Shown in pieces: positions 11,794 through 24,300 of a stretch of 64,000 nt of DNA. The translations under genes were made by a program, and so were the position numbers. The notes beneath the pieces are model-generated. The model was not told where the DNA came from. It searched no databases and saw only the letters and a program-made list of their open reading frames with translations. Position 1 is the stretch's first letter. Each line of letters begins with the position of its first letter. Where the stretch lies: assembly GCA_020055645.1 (NCBI GenBank), contig CM034546.1, positions 71,858,001-71,922,000 of the forward strand. Direction: 5' to 3'. Origin of the DNA: Tomocerus qinae (Eukaryota > Arthropoda > Collembola > Entomobryomorpha > Tomoceridae).

Positions 11794-14283
11794 TCAAGGA
11801 GCCTCAATCATGGTTTGACCTACACTTTTTTGGGAAGCAACTAAAATCTTTTGTCTGCTTGTGTTTTTGGTGCACATTTTCAGAAATTTACTTTTAATTT
11901 CACGACAATCTAATTTCGAAATTAAATTGATAATTGTACGAAACAAAACATATTTGGCTTCCCAAAAAAATGCCGAAAAGTACAAAATTATGCAAGCAAA
12001 GGTAATAGCAAAAATGGTGAAAATATTAGAATTATAAAATGTCAAAGGGCGTGGTTCAGCTCTAACGAAGCAATGTCGACATTGAGTGAAATTGAAGTGA
12101 TTGAAGACATCCATCCATTTTGTGTAGAGCCCAGATGAAAACAAAATATGTAGATTTCTCTTCATGTATTCCCGAAGTAAAATAAAACGGCTGAAGACTT
12201 TTATATTAAAAATAACAGTAGTATTATCTGGAGTTCCAATGTACAACTTTCGTTTTGGCTTGATCCCCTTGTTAATATCCCAATAAGAATCGTTTAAAAA
12301 CCGACGAATTTGGCTCCTTCTGTCTACATAAACTGATCTGTTACATTGAGAAATCCAGCTTTGAAAATTTAATAAGGGAGAACCCGGTGGATAACGAAGT
12401 TTACTTTTAATTTTCCTCAGCAATGGACTTTTACCAAATTTGGGAGTAACCATTGAATCCTCAGAGAGCAAAAAATTATCTCTATGACCAAATCGGTTGG
12501 CATAATCCAAAGCTGTCTCCACATTTTCTATAGGTACATCTTGAAATGTTAAATTGCCTAAAATAGAACTACTATTGATGCATTTCTCACGATTTTTGTA
12601 AAATCTTTTTCGATTTTCATGAACTAGTCTTGGATTTTCACTTGGCGTTTCATTCAAATATGCATAGCAATTGTAATTGAATAATATGCCTTTCTGTTGA
12701 GAAGCTGGCATTAACATTGGTTCGTAAGGTGATTTTCCCTGAAGAGGACTGACAACAGAAATATCGTCCAACGCTGCAATATCGTCAAAAGACTCGATTT
12801 GTTTTACCGCTCTCGGCTCCACTAAATCCGTGATGACGATTCCTGCATAGCCGTAGGTGAGAACGATGAACATCATTAGATATGGACCTAGAACAATTTT
12901 AAGCCAGAAATGTTTCTCTATTTTTCTCGGCAATGAACAATTGTTTTGGACCACATAAGCACAGCAAATGAAAATGAACTGGTAGATTTTGTTATGCGTC
13001 AAATATAATGTCAGTTGAAAGAATATTGTGACAATGAATATTGTGGACAGAATTGCAATCCAAGCAGAGAGTTGAAATGGACGGATGTAGCCGTAGAAAG
13101 ACAAACTTTCATCCTCCAGAACCACGCACGATATATAATTGTAACTCTCTGAACTAGTTACAATTAAATCGACTGCACCCTGAAAGAGATAGCCATCTAT
13201 TGAATCTTCGTATATTATTGTAAATAAGTTTATAGTATCAATTTCAGTGCATTGAATAAAACCTGAACCAATTGTAATATTTGGGAAACTATAAAATACA
13301 ATTGAAGATAAAATGACGGATACGTCTAAGTTGTTTCCTCTGAAAGCCGATGAAAAGTTTTCGTTTGTTAATCGAGATCCACAATAAGTATAATCCATTT
13401 GGAGACGTAGACGACCTACATTTGCATAGATTTTTCTTTTCAGATGATTACTCTTGAACGCAGCTTCAACGCGGATCTTCTTCAAAAGTCTCCGGTCAAG
13501 ATTATTTCCCTCAAAGTTGAAATTTTTCCAAAAAACCAAACTATCCATAAATTTTCCAATTTGATTGATACTTTTAGTATCTTGACATTTTCCACAAATA
13601 AAGAAAATCCTACTGTCTTCTTCAACTAATGACTGTACAAAATAATGCCCACCTAATCCAGGAAAACTAGTTTCAATGTCAATTAAAAACTCCATTTGGT
13701 TGTTTAAATCGCCCAGGATTTCCTCTTGAACGAGAAAATAAACATTTGTATGGTCTTGGAAATTAAATTCCTCTTTGTAGTTGCTTTCTCCCAATGACAG
13801 ATAAGGTTTTCTGAATGGATTGAATGTTGTGAAATGGAGTCCTACGTATTGAGTGATATATTTTGTCAATGCCTTGTCAATCGAGTTGCTTGAATTCATA
13901 TCAACAGAAAAATGCACAATGCAATTGAATCGGGTATTCAAGTAAGGTGAATGCTTGTCATCGTTTTTCCCTCTTGTCCAGAACGACTTCATAATATCTT
14001 GATACATTTGTGATTCCATTTCCTTTCCTGTGATATTTGTATACTTTTGAGCTAAAATCCTTTTCGCGAATTCAACATTCGCTAAGGAATATGGAGTTTT
14101 TGTATGGAGAAACACATCTTCTAATACTTTGGTAGTTTGTGCTGAGTGGGTTTCGTAAACTATAATGTTAATGTAACAATCCTTCTCTATTGAAAATAAG
14201 TTTTCCAATTTTCCAGCACTAGCAATACTAAACATGGAGAAAAGAGTAATTTCTAAGTATCGTCTTAGTCTCCAGATAAACAT
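11794..14283 (-). CDS. Divergent ionotropic receptor (chemoreceptor-type IR), intronless
   Basis: A single 829-codon exon. Residues 1-23 form a likely signal peptide. Residues 24-400 make the extracellular ligand-binding half. A first membrane segment lies at about 405-428, a pore-loop region at about 434-450 (ICCAYVVQNNCSLP), a second segment at about 460-487 (LGPYLMMFIVLTYGYAGIVI) and a third at about 753-776. After the second segment comes FDDIAALDDISV (499-510), the usual start of the second ligand-binding lobe. This order is that of the ionotropic glutamate receptor-related IR family, which forms ligand-gated cation channels in chemosensory neurons. The ligand is unknown. There is no amino-terminal domain of the synaptic receptor type. 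The lack of introns suggests one of the fast-evolving 'divergent' IRs, possibly from retroposition. Confidence 0.88.
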   Translation of the reverse strand: MFIWRLRRYLEITLFSMFSIASAGKLENLFSIEKDCYINIIVYETHSAQTTKVLEDVFLHTKTPYSLANVEFAKRILAQKYTNITGKEMESQMYQDIMKSFWTRGKNDDKHSPYLNTRFNCIVHFSVDMNSSNSIDKALTKYITQYVGLHFTTFNPFRKPYLSLGESNYKEEFNFQDHTNVYFLVQEEILGDLNNQMEFLIDIETSFPGLGGHYFVQSLVEEDSRIFFICGKCQDTKSINQIGKFMDSLVFWKNFNFEGNNLDRRLLKKIRVEAAFKSNHLKRKIYANVGRLRLQMDYTYCGSRLTNENFSSAFRGNNLDVSVILSSIVFYSFPNITIGSGFIQCTEIDTINLFTIIYEDSIDGYLFQGAVDLIVTSSESYNYISCVVLEDESLSFYGYIRPFQLSAWIAILSTIFIVTIFFQLTLYLTHNKIYQFIFICCAYVVQNNCSLPRKIEKHFWLKIVLGPYLMMFIVLTYGYAGIVITDLVEPRAVKQIESFDDIAALDDISVVSPLQGKSPYEPMLMPASQQKGILFNYNCYAYLNETPSENPRLVHENRKRFYKNREKCINSSSILGNLTFQDVPIENVETALDYANRFGHRDNFLLSEDSMVTPKFGKSPLLRKIKSKLRYPPGSPLLNFQSWISQCNRSVYVDRRSQIRRFLNDSYWDINKGIKPKRKLYIGTPDNTTVIFNIKVFSRFILLREYMKRNLHILFSSGLYTKWMDVFNHFNFTQCRHCFVRAEPRPLTFYNSNIFTIFAITFACIILYFSAFFWEAKYVLFRTIINLISKLDCREIKSKFLKMCTKNTSRQKILVASQKSVGQTMIEAP

Positions 14284-16608
14284 TGTGAATTGTATTTATT
14301 TTCGAAATATCTAATTGATTATACAATGTCAATGACAATGTCAAGTCCTTAATCCATTGCTTTCGCGTTTCATAATTTTACATTGTCCAATTTTAGTCCA
14401 TGATGTAGTACAGTTTAAAGTAGACTTTGTTATAAAGTTAAATTTTAAGGCCGTGGTTGCAAGTTTGCTATAACTTTAATATTGTTATATTATGATTATT
14501 ATTTTTGATATCGCAGACGACCTTGAATAGTTTTGGATAGTTTTTAAAAAGAGTTCAGTATCTGAACTTCAGATTTGATTCTTGGCAGATATTGAGATGT
14601 AACTGCTGGCTGGTATCTTTGCTAATCAGTAATTATGAATCCTGATTAGAAGTGTCGACTAATTAAAAGAATATAATACTAATTTATTGAAACTTATAAA
14701 TCTGCTAAGATAACGATATTTGAAAGGATGGGAATATAGATTTAGTCTTAAGTCAGGAAAATAAACTATTAGACTGGTGGTATCGGTACCTAGAGTTTAT
14801 AGTGTCTTGCTGTATTGAAAATGTATAGATTGTGGCAGTATGTGAATAATTAACTATATAAAACCAACTTACAGTCGTGCTCGTGCAGAATTAAATAGCA
14901 GGAAATAACACGGTTTAGCTTACAGCTTAGCTGAGACGGATAATAAGGATACTAGAGGCCTATATACCCATTCGTTTTAAATTAAAAGTCAGGCAAAAAT
15001 CTGTAACATAGGAGTATTTCCAGTCATTATTATTTCCAAGTATTTCCAATCTAAGAATACCTTACGGTTTGTTCTACAGTACTAATACAAATATTTATTG
15101 AAAGAATTATTTTCTTGTAAATAGTAGTAAATAAAATATATAAAATCAAAGTACAAGAACGAAGAATCGAATAGAAAATAATCTTACATATTTTCTAACA
15201 GTTAATGAAATCATCAAAAGTGAGTCTGTTATTAAAACACCTGGAAATGGTTACCATGCATAGAATGAGCATGAGCATGACAAAAACAAGACATTGAATG
15301 TAATGATATTTATTTGTATTCTTGATACTTCCACTTCTCTATAAGATCTAAATTATTTAAACAAAGCAAAATGACTAATCGATAAATTTTAAATGTACTG
15401 CATGCATGGATTACCTAGCTTTATGTTATGCTCACGTAAGTCACAGTCAATAGCATTTGAATAAAATGACCTTACAAATGTTCTTTCGTATACAAGTAAA
15501 AGAATGTGGGCCGCTAGCCGCTATGTTATAGTACATAATATTTATTATTTTATTTAAAAGGAAGGACAATTAATTAATGATTAATGATCACATATCTTTT
15601 AGTTAAATGAGTTCACAGGAATGCTTTCAAATTGAACCAATATTTTATTATACAATTACCACAACCGTGTACATGAAAAATCTGAATACAAAAGCTACTA
15701 TTTTTATTCAAAACGTTTTTATTCTATATCTGTAGGTATCCTAATTTAATGGATATAATAAATTATATTATACTACTAAACAGTTTTTTATATCAATTTA
15801 TGAAATTTTTTATCATTTTTTATAGTTAAAGTGCTTTTATTAATAAAAATCGATTCCTGGCATCTTATTGTGTGACTATAAATTATATTATCTTATTGTA
15901 TGGTCAAGTTTAGCTGCGGTTCAGTATACTTCTCAATACTATATATTATTATAATCATACTATATGTGGATAATATAAGAAACTGGAAGATTGACACATA
16001 CAATGACATATCAAGAATTGGCATCGACATTTATTCTATCTGATATGAATATTTTCACATAAGTATTATTGATGTGCTTTTAACAAACTGTATTAGAATA
16101 TGTACAAGGCGTTCTTGAGTATATCTGAGAAACTTTCTAACCTAAATCTATCAAACGAATTAATTAATGCATTTATATTCAGAATGATAGCACTGAGCAA
16201 GGGCTAAATCCCATCCAGATGGAACTTGGTTTTATGCATACACGCTTGCGTGGTGATAAAATTATGAAAGTCACCGTTAAAAATGTTTTACGTCTTAAAT
16301 AGAAAAGCTAAGTCCATTCTTAAATAGAATATATTCAGAGCGGGATGAAATGGTAAACTATTTTTTTTTATTTCAAATGTGTACGTTTTGAATGTGCCAC
16401 CTATGTGTTAATGAGATTTATTATCATAAACTTGTCTACCATTAATAGGTTGGCGGTCTTTAGTCTTACAGCGATCGGGTCCGACATGCAGTTTCAATTG
16501 GCAGAGGTCGACTTTTCCTTATGCATAGATACTGCCTGTCTAAGCCCTACTCTGCCCATACATTTCCCAGTTTTCCTAATTTTCGCAGGTGACCAAAGGC
16601 CACTTTAG
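14284..16608. other. Intergenic, no gene; contains the left edge of duplicated unit 1
   Basis: No credible coding or RNA gene. Sequence from about 15,508 to 16,205 matches about 41,565-42,200 (shared blocks around GCCGCTATGTTATA and the text before GATTGACACATA). This marks the left end of the segmental duplication. Confidence 0.6.
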
Positions 16609-16744
16609 ACTCATCCTATTCCTATCATCATCATGCTTGGTGACGTCAAAATGACGTCATGTCTCATTGGAAACTATTTTTAGTAGATTTAAAATCAACT
16701 GATATGACGTCACAAATTGTGATGATGATAGGAATAGGAAGAGT
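16609..16744. mobile_element. Short inverted-repeat element (MITE-like)
   Basis: The ends read ACTCATCCTATTCCTATCAT and, inverted, nearly the same, followed on both sides by TGACGTCA-type sequence. About 136 bp long and non-coding. No clear target duplication. Confidence 0.55.
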
Positions 16745-16901
16745 ATAAGTACCCCTTACAAGTTTAGGTGGGTGGATTTTTATGAGTATAGAATATTTCT
16801 TTAATGTGATGCCATTCTTGTTGGTCATAGTCATGAATTTCATGGAAGTTAACATTTTCCTTGCATTGACACTATACATTCATGGTAGTATATGTAATTA
16901 G

Positions 16902-18682
16902 GATTCACCCCCTTTTTGTCAACACTAAAATGTCAACAGAGCCAAAAAAATCAAAAAACCTTTTTGTCAACACCACTTTCTTTTTTGTCAACACCACTTT
17001 CTTTTTTGTCAACAGCAATTTCCCTTTTTGTCAACACCACTTCTATAGAGGTTTATTTCTGGTATATTAAATAAGTAGTCAAATAAATATGAGGTAATAA
17101 ATCAGATAAGCGCTTGGAAAATCTTCTGTTCACAATCAATAGTTAAATAATCAGATGAGATAATAACAAGACTGTAAATAACGTACTGTCTTGTACGAAC
17201 CTATCATTAGCTAAATTCAAGGGGAATAGCGGTGTATTTTTTCAAGTCCCGTATTGATCCATACGGAGAAAGACATTTTAGATCAGTTTTGAATAATCAT
17301 TTTTAACATTTTTGAACAATATTGTGGAGTTTCAAGATTATTTTTGTTAGGAAAAGTGTTTTGCACATAGATATGCGGATTAATGTAGTCTCGGTTAGGT
17401 GCTGCTCTTTTTAAACCAGGAACTTTATTCCATAAACTTGCATCTGCTAGGCCGAGTGGCAAGGGTAGTGAGTAGCTTAGTTAAAAGTTAATACTATACA
17501 TCTTGTCTCACAATGTACAACTTAAATTGGAAGTTGTACTACATTATATATACACTAGTGAACCCAGCTAAAGGGCAAATCTAGCACTCAAGAGAAATTC
17601 AGCAGAAAACGTACAAATTCTATGAGTACTACTTATGAATAAATATTTTTTAAGAAAAGTTAGTTACCCAGCACTATTATTTAATTCTACAAAAAGGTGA
17701 GCCAACTGCCAAAAGAATCAAGAGTCAAGAGGGTAGTAAAAAAGTAAACCCAGCTCTACTAAAAAATATTGCAAAGACTTAACATATAACATGAGAAAAC
17801 AAGTTCAACTATTGAGGGTTTAAATTGTATGTAATTTTCATTTTCGTGAGTTCTATTTCTCGAAAATGTTGTAAAAATTCGAATAGTAAAACTATTCGAG
17901 TTTGGCGAAATCAATTAAGTTGTTCGTGGCTGCAATTAAATAAATTTAGAGAATTGAATTTGATTTTTAAAAACAATTTAGCAGATACAGATTAAAGTTA
18001 AAAAATTTAGGTCCCTGTCAAAATTTGTATCCATTTTCTTTAGAAATGGATGTTATTTAGTGTAGTTATTTATTTAAAAAAATGAAATGAAACGTGAATA
18101 TGTATTAGATTTGTTGATATAGCATAACCAATTTGTATTAGACGTTTTCAAATGCTATTTAATAAGCCACATTACGATCATTACGAAATGTCCCCTTTCA
18201 CTAATCATTTCCATCCAATCACGACTCACCACCATTCAACCTTCTTATGTTAATTTCAATTATTGTTTTGATGTTACAATAATGTGAAACGACTCATTTC
18301 GGTTGTTTAGAGGAATTGGTCTTGCGCATTTTGCTTTTTTGCTTCTAAGGTACATGCATATATTACGTGTGCAGTTGATGGGAGGAGGAGGTACTCAAAA
18401 GTGTTGGAGTCAGCATTTGCGTTACACATGGGGAGTGGGTTTTGCGTTACGCAATATATGCAGGTTCCCTAGGCATGTCCTACCAGACATACATAGTTAC
18501 ATAGATAGATTGATAAGTTTTTTTCCTTCTGTGTTTATTATATAGAGATAGACATTCTGTTGACAAAAAGGGTGTTACGTGTTGACAAAAAGCGAGTTAC
18601 GTGTTGACAAAAAGTGATCTCAAAAATAATTTGTTGACAAAAAGGTGTTGACAAAAAGGTGTTAACAAATAGGGGTCCTTCC
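16902..18682. mobile_element. Second foldback-type element, 20-bp tandem repeats in its arms
   Basis: The left arm (about 16,910-17,040) repeats CTTTTTGTCAACACCACTTT-like units. The right arm (about 18,555-18,675) holds the inverted unit (GTTGACAAAAAGG). Terminal sequences GATTCACCCCCTTTTTG and, reversed, GGAAGGACCCCTATTTG are related. The 8-bp GTAATTAG flanks both sides (16894-16901 and 18683-18690). The core at about 17,560-18,480 is also found at about 56,865-57,725 without the arms. No protein-coding content. Confidence 0.75.
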
Positions 18683-18898
18683 GTAATTAGTTATTCCAAA
18701 CCCGGAGTTAAAAATTTTTCTAAAACTTCACCTTATTATTACGACCAAGGGCCAATATTTTTGTGTTGGAATTGTATTGTGACTATCGGCACTTACTCTG
18801 GTCACCCATTAGGGTCACATTTTTGACTATAAAAAAGTATAAAGGGGCATAAAGTTACGTCTACGTCACTCTGACTCATCATTATGCATACTGCCAAG

Positions 18899-19120
18899 CA
18901 TAGATGTAAGCATCCCATCCATTTTACCCAACATCCCCATCCAGGTGTTTGGATGGGCTGGAAGGGATGTGTTGGTAATTGCTGTATTGGGTGGTTGACT
19001 TTTGATGGGCTGGATAGGATGTTAATCTTTTCTTGGGTGTTTGATGATGATGGGATGGATGGGGTTGGGTGTTCCATCTTTTGCATTGAATGGGATGTGT
19101 ACCTATAACTTACATCTATG
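18899..19120. mobile_element. hAT-type MITE
   Basis: 222 bp with terminal inverted repeats CATAGATGTAAG / CTTACATCTATG and an 8-bp flanking duplication CTGCCAAG (18891-18898 and 19121-19128). The interior is G-rich with degenerate GGATGGG repeats. The size, CA-starting ends and 8-bp duplication fit a non-autonomous hAT element. Confidence 0.8.
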
Positions 19121-19128
19121 CTGCCAAG

Positions 19129-21375
19129 TGTTATTCTGTTTTATTCGACCAAACAAATAAACTGCTTCATCCCCTCACGCACCAGGTGGGTGAGGGTTAC
19201 AAGTTTCTGAAATACATTCTATCCATCTTGCAATATTGCCCCGGATTACACACTTGCTTTATTTATAACAGGGCCTGGGCCCTGTGACCGGCTAGTAATC
19301 TATAATTGCATTGTAAAGTGTACGTCAAGATGCCTCCATTACAAGGGGAAGACATAGAGGTATGTATATTCTCCCAGTTTGCACCCAACCAACTATTTGA
19401 ATTCTACATTTACACATACCGCAGAGAAGTAAGCACGCAAGCCGAAAGTAACCATGGTTATTTGGTTTGGGTGCCTACCTCTCTGTGGTATTAAGTGGAA
19501 TACGAATTGGGTGCCAAAATCCTGGAAACCCCCTCTATCTCCACCTTGTAATAGAGTTGATATTAAACAAATAGGTTACTATAGAGACACAAATTTGAGG
19601 CATCTTGGTGTACGCAATGCTATCATAGCAATTTTGTTACAGTGACAATTCAAAGCTGATCTTTTGGTCATTGGAAATGGCAGGCCCAGTTTGTCTCCTA
19701 AATAATGCCTAAAACCGTGAGGTCCTGGCACAACTCACGCTCTTAACCCAAGGGTTTGATGTTATTAGTGACGTTTTAGTGTTCAGCTTTAAAGTATACA
19801 GATTTTTGATTAATTCACATGATATAATAGTACCATCTGCAGACCTAGTACGATGTGGTAGAAAAATGTTAAAATAAGTAAATTTCCAGCGCATAAGAAA
19901 TTCATCAATACACCGGTTGACTATTTAGTACACCAATTTTTGATGCGTAAGCGCGTTGAAATGTAAAGCAAAATCAGTACTAGTAGTCTAGCCACTACAA
20001 AACGGTACGGACATACATAATAATATTAAATTCAGACGTATGTATACTTATTTGAAATAGTGATATTACTATGTTTTTTGTAAAACGGATGATATAATAT
20101 GATACTTTCTGCGGCATCTGTTTTTATAGTTCTCTGGCTGGTCAATTGCATGACGCCTTAGCATGACTTAACAGATATAAACAAATTAGCTTCAGCAATC
20201 ATTTAAAAAAAAATGCTGTAATGCAAACGCAATTCAAAATTTTATTATGTTTATCTCAATAAAAGACACGTTTACATGCATGTTGATGAACATTTATAAT
20301 GATATTTATTGACAAGGTAGAATAGAGTAAACACAATCAGGTTGAAATTTTGAATAAAACACTGTGTCCAATGTAAGATTATCATGTAACTTGGGGGAAC
20401 AATTTAAGCTGATCACTCATTCGTGAGATATATAAAGCATAAAATCTTGTTTCAAAGCCCAAAATATCAACTTACTTGAGTATTTCCATTAAGATTATTT
20501 ACACGATATCGAAGGCATTTTCATGTGCGACATGTGATGGTCGATTGACGATTGTAATGATATTGACCAATTTAGACCATGGTAACGGTAAGACTAAAAG
20601 AATTTATCCTTAGACTAGGCCCTTAATGTACCATTGAATTTCAAAAGCTTTGTGTCAATATTTAGTTAAATTTCGAAACTTTCTTATACTAGAAGAATGT
20701 AGTAATTATTTCCAATTATTGTATCCGAGACTACTGTCATGGGTTTCTGTGCATTATATAAGTGGATTTAAGTGGATTTAACTGGTTTTCTACCCCATCC
20801 ATTTCACATATACGGACCATGGCTATCCTTTTGCATGGAAAGGATAACCGATAATTGTTTAATGTATGCCGTTTATGAGGGTTATATAGTGCATAGTGAC
20901 GTCATGAATATCCAATATGTGGATAGTGACAACTTGAATAGGCAAATAAATATTGTGTATATTGATAATGAATAATATCCATATAATGGTGTGTCTCCAA
21001 GTACGATGGCTTTGTATTTTGTCACACTATTGGTTCGCGTTTGAACTAATCTAATATTACATGTCAATAATCCATGTTAGACCACATTGATATTGTGCAA
21101 AATATTCATTTCTGTAACCAAGTTGTCACTATCAATATACAGGATATCTGTTTGCATATAAAATTTGTCACTAGCTATCCTTGTATTATACGAAATAGTT
21201 ATACAAGTTATTCGGATATCAAATGGAGTAGCAATAATATAAACAAAACAATGGGTTTAAATAGTTTCTTTAAATATAAAACAAGAACTAAATTTTCAAA
21301 AATTTTGATATACTGCTGGCATCACACTAGTTGCCTGAATACTTTTAATGATGACCAATGTTATTTTAAGAAACT
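19129..21375. other. 3' flank of PKS1, no gene seen
   Basis: No credible gene. From about 20,045 onward it aligns with 44,490-46,844. The match includes a TATA-like site that in the other copy drives a small secreted-protein gene; that gene body is absent here. Confidence 0.55.
20121..20128 (-). promoter_or_regulatory. Orphan TATA-like site
   Basis: TATAAAAA on the minus strand, in a block homologous to the promoter of the gene at 43,673-44,464. Homology stops near 20,036, before any coding exon. Confidence 0.45.
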
Positions 21376-24300
21376 TTACTTACTGCTGTATTTAATATTC
21401 AACTTCTGAAAAATTCCCTCCTCTTTGGCGAAATAAAACATACTTTTCAAAGTTTCTGATGCTGATGGAATAATTGTCTCTACATTTGGGATGATAGCTT
21501 CTAATTTATTACTGATGCGGAAAATACTCCCCTTTTCTTTTATAGCATGTCTAAATACAGGACTGACTCCGGCCATAATTTCATTTGCTTCTCTGTTGCC
21601 AAGTGCTTCTTTAAACACGCTTATTAAAGAGTTTTCATCGTCAAACAGTCTTTTCGTAAACTCTTTTTCGTCAATTATTGTCATATTCAGCCCACATTCA
21701 GAAGTAACTTTTACAAGATCTTCCGATGTTAGTGGAACGGGATCCACAATGTTATACATACCTACATCAGCTTTGTCGCTGAAAATAATCATGGACGTTA
21801 ACTTGGCAGCACAGTCCACGGCCATTGAGTGCCATCCTCCAGCAATAAATGGAAATATTTCCATTTGCAAACTGGTGAGAAGTAAATTCATTAAAAAATT
21901 TGTATCCAGAGTAAAGTGTCCGGTTTCACTACTACCAGTAAGCATAGCGAATCTGAAGATTTGGCATGGAATTCCACGTTTAATAGCCTGACATATCAAC
22001 TTTTCACCCACAAATTTAGTAAATGCATAACCTTCTCCCAAACTTTCTGAATTATTTTTCTCATCTAGTAAATCTTCGGAAATAAAACCGTCCTTGTCTA
22101 ATTCAGTGGCAGCAGCATAGCTGGTAGTAAAAAATACACGTTTTGTACGAAAAGTTGCTGCAAATTCAAGGATATTTAATGTACCCAATACATTAACTGA
22201 TCGAATATCTTGGGTTGTTTTTGATTTTTTGTATACTTCTACATGATTGGCTTTCACTGCGCAGTGAAATACTGCATCGACTGTCGTTGACAATTCCGTG
22301 TATTTATCGTATTCCATGCCCAAATTCTTTTCTGTGATGTCCCCTGATACAACGGATATACTACTGCATTCTAAAACATTGCCAAGGTTAAACTTTTTAA
22401 GATTTTCTGAAAATCTTTTTTGAGCAGCAAGAAGAGATTTTCCACGTACCAAGCAAATAATATTCAGATGTCCCTTTTTAACAAGCTCTGCCAACAAATA
22501 CGGACCAAAATGTCCAGTAGATCCTGTCACTAATATAGTTTTAACTTCCGATGGTTTCACTGCTTCGCCAATTTTGCGAATATGATCTGGTAGTACGGAA
22601 TCTTCTTTCACTAATTTACGTTGTTCCTCAAGAACAACTTCATCATTCGGCCTACTTGATGACTCATCAATCGACATTGTTAATTCACCCAGAAACTTGC
22701 TAAGACTAGCCAAAGCAGGATAATCTAACAGAGAAGTTGGATTTATCTGTAACCTCTTCCCAAACATTGATTGCAATTTGTTTCGCATTTCCACAGCCAT
22801 TAAAGAATCTAAACCCATTTCTGAAAAGGACTGATACTCGTCAATTGCCTCAGTTTCAGGAAGTTTCAAAGTTTGTCTAATAATTGCTTCTATGCATTCC
22901 TTAATAAACAATATTCTTCCTTCCAAATCTAAATCCTCGATGTCTTTCCAAAATTGTTCGGTTTGAGCAGACCATTGCGAATTAGATGTTTGATGTCCAG
23001 CAGTAAGCTCGGATAAAAGCTCTCGTGACCTGGGAAATGCATCAGCGAACTCAGTAACATCAATTTGCAATACTGCAGTTTGCGTGTAAGGACGACTCAT
23101 AACAAATTTTAGTGCTGCGATTCCTTGACCTGCAATGAAATTTAGTCATAATTTACTTGGATCTAAAATAATAGTCAACAAAATGTAATAGCTTTGTGTT
23201 TTATCAACCTGGACTGAACGGAATAACTCCAAAGGCTCCATCTTTTCCGTAAGCTGTGTTTGTAGCCGCTCCAATTTCCGACCATGCTAATCAAAATAGT
23301 AGATCTTTATTTACTATAAGTTATGTAGAGTTGTATAAAGCAGTATACAAAATTAATTTCAGCTTACCTCCCCAGTTAATAGTTTGAGCGGGTAACCCCA
23401 GCGAATGTCTATAATGGGCCAGCGAGTCGAGGAACATATTAGCAGCTGCATGATTACTTTGTCCAGGGGGTCCTACATTGGCAGCTGCGGAGGAAAATAA
23501 GACGAAATGCTCCAAATTCATCGTTTTGGTCAAATTGTGCAAATTCCATCCTCCATTCACTTTGGCATTAAATACAACTTGAAATTTTTCCCAAGTTTGA
23601 TTTGCAATTATTGCATCGGACAATTGACCCGCTGAATGGATTATTCCCCTTAATGGGGGCATTTCATTTTTGATTATTTCAAACAGTTCTTGACATTGCT
23701 TCCAATCACCCACATCTACCTGACGAGTGAGAACTTTCACTCCCTTTGTACTTAGCGATTTCAAAACTTCCTGATTCTTTTCATTTGGAGCTGTTCTACC
23801 TACCAAAACTACATGTTCAGCTCCACATTTGACCATCCATTTCGCAACTTCTAAACCAATGCCACCTAACCCTCCAGTAACTAAATAGGTCGAATTTTTA
23901 CTGAACAGTAAATCATGACTGTAATGCTTTCCTAAACTTTCATTAATTTCCGGCATTGTGATAACTACTTTACCAATATGTTGGGCTTTTAAAAAATAAT
24001 GCAACGCTTCTTTAATTTGAGAAACTACGAATCTTGTGAATGGTAAAGGCTGAACCCTACGAGTCTGTACTAACTCATTCATTTTTGTCAATGCAATCTC
24101 CATTTCATCATGTCCAACTACCTCCAAATTGAAGACAGTGTATTCAACATCTGGCCGAAGATTTCTAACTTCTTCCGGTTTCCAGATATTTACTTTTCCC
24201 ATTTCAACAAATCTTGCATTGACTGCACAAACTTTTAAAGATGTTTCCTTGAAACCTGGACCAGTTAGGGAATTCAAAACAAAGTCTACTCCTCTTCCGT

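Noticed and set aside
16882..17070. Regularly spaced short repeats that could suggest a CRISPR array
   Set aside because: Eukaryotic context, no fixed spacer length, and an inverted partner array 1.6 kb away; it is a foldback arm.
17440..17480. tRNA-like text GGCCGAGTGGC
   Set aside because: Resembles a Leu/Ser tRNA D-arm, but no acceptor stem, anticodon arm or T-arm follows at the right spacing.
21491..21991. Plus-strand open frames opposite the PKS genes (also 46,924-47,475 and others)
   Set aside because: They mirror conserved PKS coding sequence and have no domain of their own.
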